From Chaetoceros tenuissimus (lineage: Eukaryota > Bacillariophyta > Thalassiosirophyceae > Chaetocerotales > Chaetocerotaceae), in contig BLLK01000069.1 of NCBI GenBank assembly GCA_021927905.1, forward strand, positions 3,038,001-3,102,000: DNA of 64,000 nucleotides, written 5' to 3'. The notes under the pieces were generated by a model. That model was given only the letters and a program-made list of their open reading frames with translations. It was not told the DNA's origin and made no database searches. Position 1 is the first letter of the stretch. Each line of letters starts with the position of its first letter. Below are positions 58,700 through 64,000 of this stretch, piece after piece. Made by a program: the position numbers and the translations under genes.

Positions 58700-61347
58700 A
58701 TGGATCCTGCCCAAGATAGTGGTGGGCATGACCGTGCACGATCAGGTGCCACTCCGCAAAAAATACGAAAGAAGAAGAACAAATACTCCTTCACTGCTGA
58801 TTCACCATACTTCACATCCTATGTTGACAAAGAGATGAAAAATCTCAACGTTTTGACGGAAACATTGCAAGATATTTCTTCAAAAGCGAAAACTTTTGGT
58901 AAATGTGGTGTATTAATGTCAGAGGCGACTAGAAGACTGAGTCAATCATGCAAACTACAATCAGCAAAAGGTAACAATGATAATGATTCTACCGGGCAAA
59001 TATCCGACAAGGAAAGAAACTTGATTGCTGAAAGAAAAGCAAGTGTTGGTGAAGAGATGGTTGGTGTATTACAAGTTCTAGGAAATGTACTCGATGAGAT
59101 TGCAGACGCGCAAATGCTAATGTGCGAGTCATTAGAAGCATCCCTTAGTCTTTCACTTGAGAATTTTATTGGTAACGAGTTGCAACAAGCGGGAACATTG
59201 AAATCAGAGGCAGAAGAGATGACTGAGAACGCAGAAATCGCATTTGCAAAGTATCTTCATGGAAAAAACTCGTATGGATCCGCTCCTGCAACCGAACAGG
59301 AACAACCAGTTGCATCATCTTGGAATAAAATCAGTGAAGGAGTTGGGAACCAACTTGGTAGGATGGGTATTTCTACTGCTAATAGCAATGACTCTCCTCT
59401 CAGGAAAAAAGGTAAAGAAGGTGGAAAAGAGAAACTAAATAGCGAGTCTGTTGATAAAGCTATTTACGCAGCAAATCTGAGGCAGAACTTGGAAGATATC
59501 CGACTTGGACAGGCTAATTCGGAACTGAAACGTTTTCAATTGCTCAAACATTTAGATGCGCTCAAGGTATGATTACACGCTGTTAAAACTATACAACATA
59601 GGTGATGATGTATATCATTTTTTTCTTACTCATCTTTTGTCATAGACACGACGCAATTTTGGATTGGGTGAAAGTATCCTAGCTTCATTGAATGGTATCA
59701 AAGCGTACTTTCACCATTGTGCCGATTTGACGCAGAGTCTTCAACCTCGACTACACTCAATTCAGCAACAACAAAAGGAAGCGCGTGATATTTACGAAAC
59801 TCAACAAGCACCGTTGGAATCTCGGGAAAATGGACTTGTAGAAGCTATAAATGAGATCAACATATCAGCTGCAAACGCAGGTGTTATTGCTGATGCCATA
59901 AGTAGAGGACAGATGACAGGTTTGGGTGCTAGTATGATTGCAGATCAGCCCACATCTTTAGGGGACATCGAAGAGGAAACTAAGATATGGGAACTTCCAC
60001 GTCTTCTGACCGACCACGCTTTGTACATGCGAGATCCAAAACCAGGAATCGAAATTGAAGGTTGGTTGTACAAAAAGGCTTCAAGTCGTATGGCAATGAA
60101 TGCATGGCAAAAAAGATGGTTCGTTTTGGACAAAAACGGAATATTTTATCTCAAAGGAGGGTCACTAAGTGAAAATGGAAAATTTGGCTCTTCAAATGGA
60201 TCTTTAGAACGAGTTAAGGTTTGTGATATTGTACTATGTACTGTCAGAGAAGTCAACGAAAAAAGTAAACAGTCAAATGGGTTTAGATTTTGTTTTGAAA
60301 TCCTGAGCCCGAATAGTAGACCATATATGTTGCAAGCAGTCGGTCCTATCGAGTTCAATCTGTGGGTTAAAAGCATTCGAAACTGCTTAGAGAGACAACT
60401 AGTCCATGGTAATGTACCTTCTGATGACAAGCTAATCAAATTAGGAGCAGGAAAAGCTCTTCGCAGCAAAAGGGATGACAATCCATCGGTTGATCGTCCT
60501 ACGTTTTTACACAATGAAGAAACGTCTGTGGCAGGCACAAGTATGTCATCGCTTGGTATTTCGAAATCAGCCAAAAATCCAATTATTCGTGAGATAATGA
60601 AAGCTAATACTCGTTGTGCTGATTGTGGAAAGAAGAATCCAGAATGGATAAGTCTTAATCTTGGCTGCCTTATTTGTATAGAATGCAGTGGAGTTCATCG
60701 AAGCTTAGGTGTTCATTTAAGCAAAGTGAGATCTATCAGTTTAGATCAACTTAGTGACAGTGAGTATCGTTTGATAAAAGCTCTTGGTAACGATTTCGTC
60801 AACTCTATTTGGGAGGGCGGAACTCATAATCAAAAAGGTTGGACCAAACCAAAAGATAATGATACAAGGAAAATAAAAGAAGAATGGATCAAAAGCAAAT
60901 ATCAATGGAAGGGATTTATAGATTTTAAGAGCACGGATGGTTCCAACCAGGACGAACGAGAGGTAAAGTATAATGCTGATTTATACGAAGCTGCGAAGCG
61001 GTGCGATGTAAGAGCAGCTGCTGAAGCTATTGCAAAAGGGGCAAAGTAAGTAAAAATGTTGCATAATGTAGTTGCTATTTCTATTCATCTTTGGATTCTA
61101 ACAAGTGATTTGTAGTGTTAATTTTTCCAATCCAGACGACGAAAACAAGACTCCTCTCCAATGCTGTGTTCTGAGTACGAAGAAAGATAGTGACTGGCAT
61201 GGAATTGAGACAGCTGAGCTTCTGATCCAAAATGGAGCTAAGACAAATCAGATTGGAGATCAAGGCAAAAGCCTTTTAGACATTGCTGTACTTGGTAACT
61301 CTTGCGAAGACATGTTGCAGTATTTGAAAGCTAGAATAAGTAATTAA
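58700..61347 (+). CDS. PH-ArfGAP-ankyrin protein (ACAP/ASAP-like)
   Basis: Three exons, 58700-59566, 59646-61045 and 61116-61347, give 832 residues from the first ATG at 58700. Residues 35-420 are helical and resemble a BAR domain ([28 protein letters not shown]-type helices). The PH domain follows: [33 protein letters not shown], and W in [12 protein letters not shown]. The ArfGAP zinc finger is [20 protein letters not shown] then CIEC, with the arginine finger in [17 protein letters not shown]. Ankyrin repeats close the protein. Family knowledge: it triggers GTP hydrolysis on Arf GTPases during membrane traffic, with BAR and PH parts sensing curvature and phosphoinositides. Confidence 0.9.
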
Positions 61348-61533
61348 AAATTAAAAAAAGGAAATTTTTATTTCGTAACTTCGACTAAAGCAAACTATGT
61401 ATATAACATCATAGGTTATGGGTGCAATTTATTTTTTTCGGAGAAATTCGGCGATTTCAGGCATTGAGGGTCTTTTTGTTTTCACCACAAAACACAATTA
61501 ATCATATCTACTCACATCAGAGAACCATACTGG

Positions 61534-62850
61534 ATGGCAATCTCCATCCTATTCTCCAACGGAAGGCTAATTAAAGTCATTGGTAGCAGTAGTGTTGTCG
61601 AAGCTATTATGATGACTTTGACGGAAACATCTCCCCTTGAAGTGAACAAGACAGGTATTGTTGGGAATGGGTCATCTCATCGCGACGTTCACAAAACAGA
61701 ATCAGAAAGAAGCAGTCAAGATATTTCAAAAGCAACAGAAAAGGATGCTCGTAATTACGATGATGAGATGAAGCATTCTTTGTCAGGAAATGATGGTAGT
61801 ACTGGTGTAAACACAAGTAATTCAAAGTACATAGAATCGGAGCAACCTAGTTTCTCATACTCTCAATCAAAACTGATGCCACCGTGGAAAGCTAAAAAGG
61901 ATTTGCACTTTCCTTTACCTCGAAACACACAAAGTAAGGCAACGAATGATGGCGAAGGGATTAGCATGGCAGAAAATTCAAGTGACAAAGCTGTGAATAC
62001 ACCTCTTAATACATACAAACAAGTGTGGGAAAAATCAAGGGAAAGCTTCAATCAAAAGGCAATATTCCGACAACATCGAGATAAACAAGTCCAAGATATA
62101 TTTCATAGTGCAATATGCAGAAACAAAGTTCGTCTATCTAATGATACATCAATCACTGGAATGTACTCTTCAAAGTCATATGTGCCATATGGATTCGAAC
62201 CAAGTACGAATTCAGCTTGTGAGGAAGAAAACTATCCAATAATAAAAATCAAAATGACCATTTCTGAAAGTAAACCTGAACCCGAAAAAGCACTGTCACC
62301 TCTTTCATACTATCAGTCTTGGGATCCTGTCACGATGAAATATGAACCGAAGCTGAAAGGCACAACCTCAACCAATCCAAATGGAAACAGGAGTGCTTTC
62401 CCTCTGGGGGCTGCTGCAGCTGGCACAAGATCTGCACTTCTTTCTTTTATGGGATCGAGAGCACCAGGAGGTCCGGCTTCATATTATCCGAGTATGCCTA
62501 AAACAAATGGGAGTAATTGCATTCCATCTGCAATACATTCCAACAATCGCACGATCGGTGGAGGCTTGGGCGATTATAGTGATCCACAGCAATCCTCATC
62601 TCCAATTCCAGAAAAGGTTGTATTACAGACGGGACAGAATGATTCAAATGCCATGGGAGGCAAGAAGATTGAAAATGTATGGAAAAAGAAACTTGTACAA
62701 AGAGCTGATAATAGCAGGAAGCGAAAAGGCTTGGACGATGATGACGACGACACATACGAAGGATCAAAATCTCTTGATTCCAAGAGTGAAAGTAGCTCAT
62801 TTAGACGTTCGAAACGAAAAAGAACATCAAAAAAGATATACGATAGTTGA
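61534..62850 (+). CDS. Nuclear-looking low-complexity protein, unknown
   Basis: One exon of 438 residues; a second ATG at 61609 is also possible. The middle has a short conserved-looking block (TYKQVWEKSRESFNQKAIFR and KVRLSNDTSITGM, then YVPYGFEPS). The C-terminus is strongly basic and acidic (NSRKRKGLDDDDDD, SFRRSKRKRTSKKIYDS), typical of a nuclear localisation signal. MPPWKAKKDLHFPLPR could be a docking motif. No catalytic domain is seen. It ends in TGA and is convergent with the PG-rich-repeat gene, 34 bp apart. Confidence 0.65.
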   Translation: MAISILFSNGRLIKVIGSSSVVEAIMMTLTETSPLEVNKTGIVGNGSSHRDVHKTESERSSQDISKATEKDARNYDDEMKHSLSGNDGSTGVNTSNSKYIESEQPSFSYSQSKLMPPWKAKKDLHFPLPRNTQSKATNDGEGISMAENSSDKAVNTPLNTYKQVWEKSRESFNQKAIFRQHRDKQVQDIFHSAICRNKVRLSNDTSITGMYSSKSYVPYGFEPSTNSACEEENYPIIKIKMTISESKPEPEKALSPLSYYQSWDPVTMKYEPKLKGTTSTNPNGNRSAFPLGAAAAGTRSALLSFMGSRAPGGPASYYPSMPKTNGSNCIPSAIHSNNRTIGGGLGDYSDPQQSSSPIPEKVVLQTGQNDSNAMGGKKIENVWKKKLVQRADNSRKRKGLDDDDDDTYEGSKSLDSKSESSSFRRSKRKRTSKKIYDS

Positions 62851-62884
62851 ATTATATAACTTAGGGTCAAAATTTAAACAATTT

Positions 62885-63610
62885 TTATCGTGCACCAAAA
62901 GACAAAGATGGCTGGGATCTATATCTTGAATTCACTTGATTACCTAGTGCAGATGGAACATTATAGGACTGTGGTCCTGGTGTACGTTTTCGTTCTCTTT
63001 CTTCCATGTCATTGTATGTACGTGGCCCAGTGCTGAACTTGATTCCAACTGGTCTCCTTTTTGACGATAGACTGAAAACACCCTTTCTCAATGCTTCTGT
63101 GTCATATTCAGCAGGAGAAGGAGAGTTGTTGGCTTTGGATCTTTTTTTCCTTGTATTTTTGGGAGGATCTCCGAACCGTATCGAAGGCAAGTTGCTCTTT
63201 GTGAGAAGGATGGCATTTCGAATATTTTCGGGATCATATTCCGCTGGAGACGGTTGAGTTTGCGTCCTTGATGAATCTCGTTTACTACTCCCGAAAGTTA
63301 TACCTGTTGCGTTTGTTTGATTTGACTGTAAAGATATAGCCCTCCTGATTGCAGCTGGATCATACGTCTGTGGACCAGGGCATTGAGAAGACTGCGGAAC
63401 TCTTCTTTTCGAATTTCCGTTTCCATCATTGAATCTAGAGCCACTACCGAATGTAATGTTTCGAAGACTTTTCTCATTCGATGCAATCCGAGGAAGAGGT
63501 GAGTATATTGGACCTGGGGTATTTTTGGACATGAACTTGTCTAGAACACTCTTGCGTAAATTCAGACAGCCATCCTTGAAGGTGGCTTCTTCTTTGAAAG
63601 CAACATTCAT
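62885..63610 (-). CDS. Sperm-tail PG-rich repeat (SHIPPO/STPGR) protein
   Basis: One exon of 241 residues. It carries repeated P-G-P/S-P-A-x-x-Y units: NTPGPIYSPLP, QCPGPQTYDP, QPSPAEYDPENIRNA, NSPSPAEYDTEALRKG, and TPGPQSYNVPSA. Between them are ITFGS/IRFGD strands and basic patches. These are the marks of the STPGR (ODF3/SHIPPO) family, whose members line or cap axonemal and other microtubules. The protein is polar, with no signal peptide. Its presence implies the organism builds flagella at some stage. Confidence 0.85.
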   Translation of the reverse strand: MNVAFKEEATFKDGCLNLRKSVLDKFMSKNTPGPIYSPLPRIASNEKSLRNITFGSGSRFNDGNGNSKRRVPQSSQCPGPQTYDPAAIRRAISLQSNQTNATGITFGSSKRDSSRTQTQPSPAEYDPENIRNAILLTKSNLPSIRFGDPPKNTRKKRSKANNSPSPAEYDTEALRKGVFSLSSKRRPVGIKFSTGPRTYNDMEERERKRTPGPQSYNVPSALGNQVNSRYRSQPSLSFGAR

Positions 63611-64000
63611 GCCTGAACTTGAATTGTTTTTAGTTCTTCATGGGTGCTTTTCTTCTTTAATGAACACCCACGTTACGAAATTGTAATACGATGTTCTGCT
63701 GTGAATTGGGTGAAGTCCTGTGAACATATTCTTAGTGGTTGACAAAGTCAATGATGTTAGTGATTATGTAATTTTTTCCCTTCTCACTTCTCTAATGCAT
63801 CTATTACTTGATGAGCATACAACCTTCATTGCAAACATACTAAACAATTTATAAAAGTTTTGAAGTATGCAAGGGTTTGCGAAATATTTGTAAAAGTAGC
63901 GTATGACTTGTTGAGATTAATAAAAAATTATAAAAAATCGTGCTTTTTTAAATTATTTTTTGATACTTGATGATTGATTCTAAACTGTCATTGTCTCGCC
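63611..64000. other. Right-edge spacer
   Basis: 390 bp of AT-rich sequence carrying the promoter of the PG-rich-repeat gene. Nothing else is recognised before the window ends. Confidence 0.35.

Noticed and set aside
1-64000. Transposons, virus-derived elements, CRISPR arrays and rRNA genes
   Set aside because: No reverse transcriptase, transposase, integrase or capsid-like frame, no terminal repeats, no spaced repeat array and no rRNA core sequence were seen.

Overview
This window looks like nuclear DNA of a photosynthetic stramenopile, most likely a centric diatom. It is AT-rich and gene-dense, and its spliceosomal introns are short (about 60-180 bp, GT..AG). At least six proteins begin with a signal peptide followed by F or Y, the ASAFAP-like rule for import into a four-membrane plastid. 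A sperm-tail PG-rich (flagellar) gene argues for a lineage that still builds flagella, which fits centric rather than pennate diatoms. TGA ends several ordinary genes, so the code is standard.

Layout. 1-2239: start of a secreted IPT/TIG-repeat protein running off the left edge, then about 2.2 kb without a convincing gene. 4.4-16 kb: NudC-like CS protein, RNA polymerase III subunit POLR3K, proteasome alpha-5, a U1A/U2B''-type RRM protein, a double-AAA AFG2-like ATPase, a chromate-type transporter and a PGM1-type ATP-grasp ligase. 16-24 kb: two related small secreted proteins, FAM136A, an NTPase/DNA-glycosylase fusion, an RluA pseudouridine synthase and selenoprotein O. 24-36 kb: ankyrin/five-WW protein, TMX3-like oxidoreductase, CDC27, an SppA peptidase with an EF-hand and a plastid thylakoid-type protein. 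36-50 kb: a kinase, a plastid FAD oxidoreductase, several orphans, STOML2, a two-TM protein and selenoprotein S. 50-64 kb: bZIP factor, plastid-targeted SecA, an RS-rich protein, a plastid orphan, a BAR?-PH-ArfGAP-ankyrin protein, a nuclear-looking orphan and the PG-rich-repeat protein.

The strongest finding is a pair of selenoprotein genes 27 kb apart. SelO ends S-U-S-S and SelS ends G-G-U-G-R, each through an in-frame TGA. Each is followed 80-100 nt later by a hairpin built on the same ten bases, GAGAATGACA, which fits a SECIS core. The second is a single protein joining a THEP1/NTPCR nucleoside triphosphatase to a deoxyinosine/uracil-type DNA glycosylase through a basic, nuclear-localisation-like segment, which suggests a combined nucleotide-pool and DNA repair factor. 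A third is a palindrome, GTACGTAC, seen six times, always between genes and about 150-330 bp upstream of a start codon.

Most genes are housekeeping functions in head-to-head or tail-to-tail pairs with short spacers. No rRNA, convincing tRNA, CRISPR array, intact transposon or virus-derived element was recognised. All exon limits are read from GT/AG signals and reading frame only.
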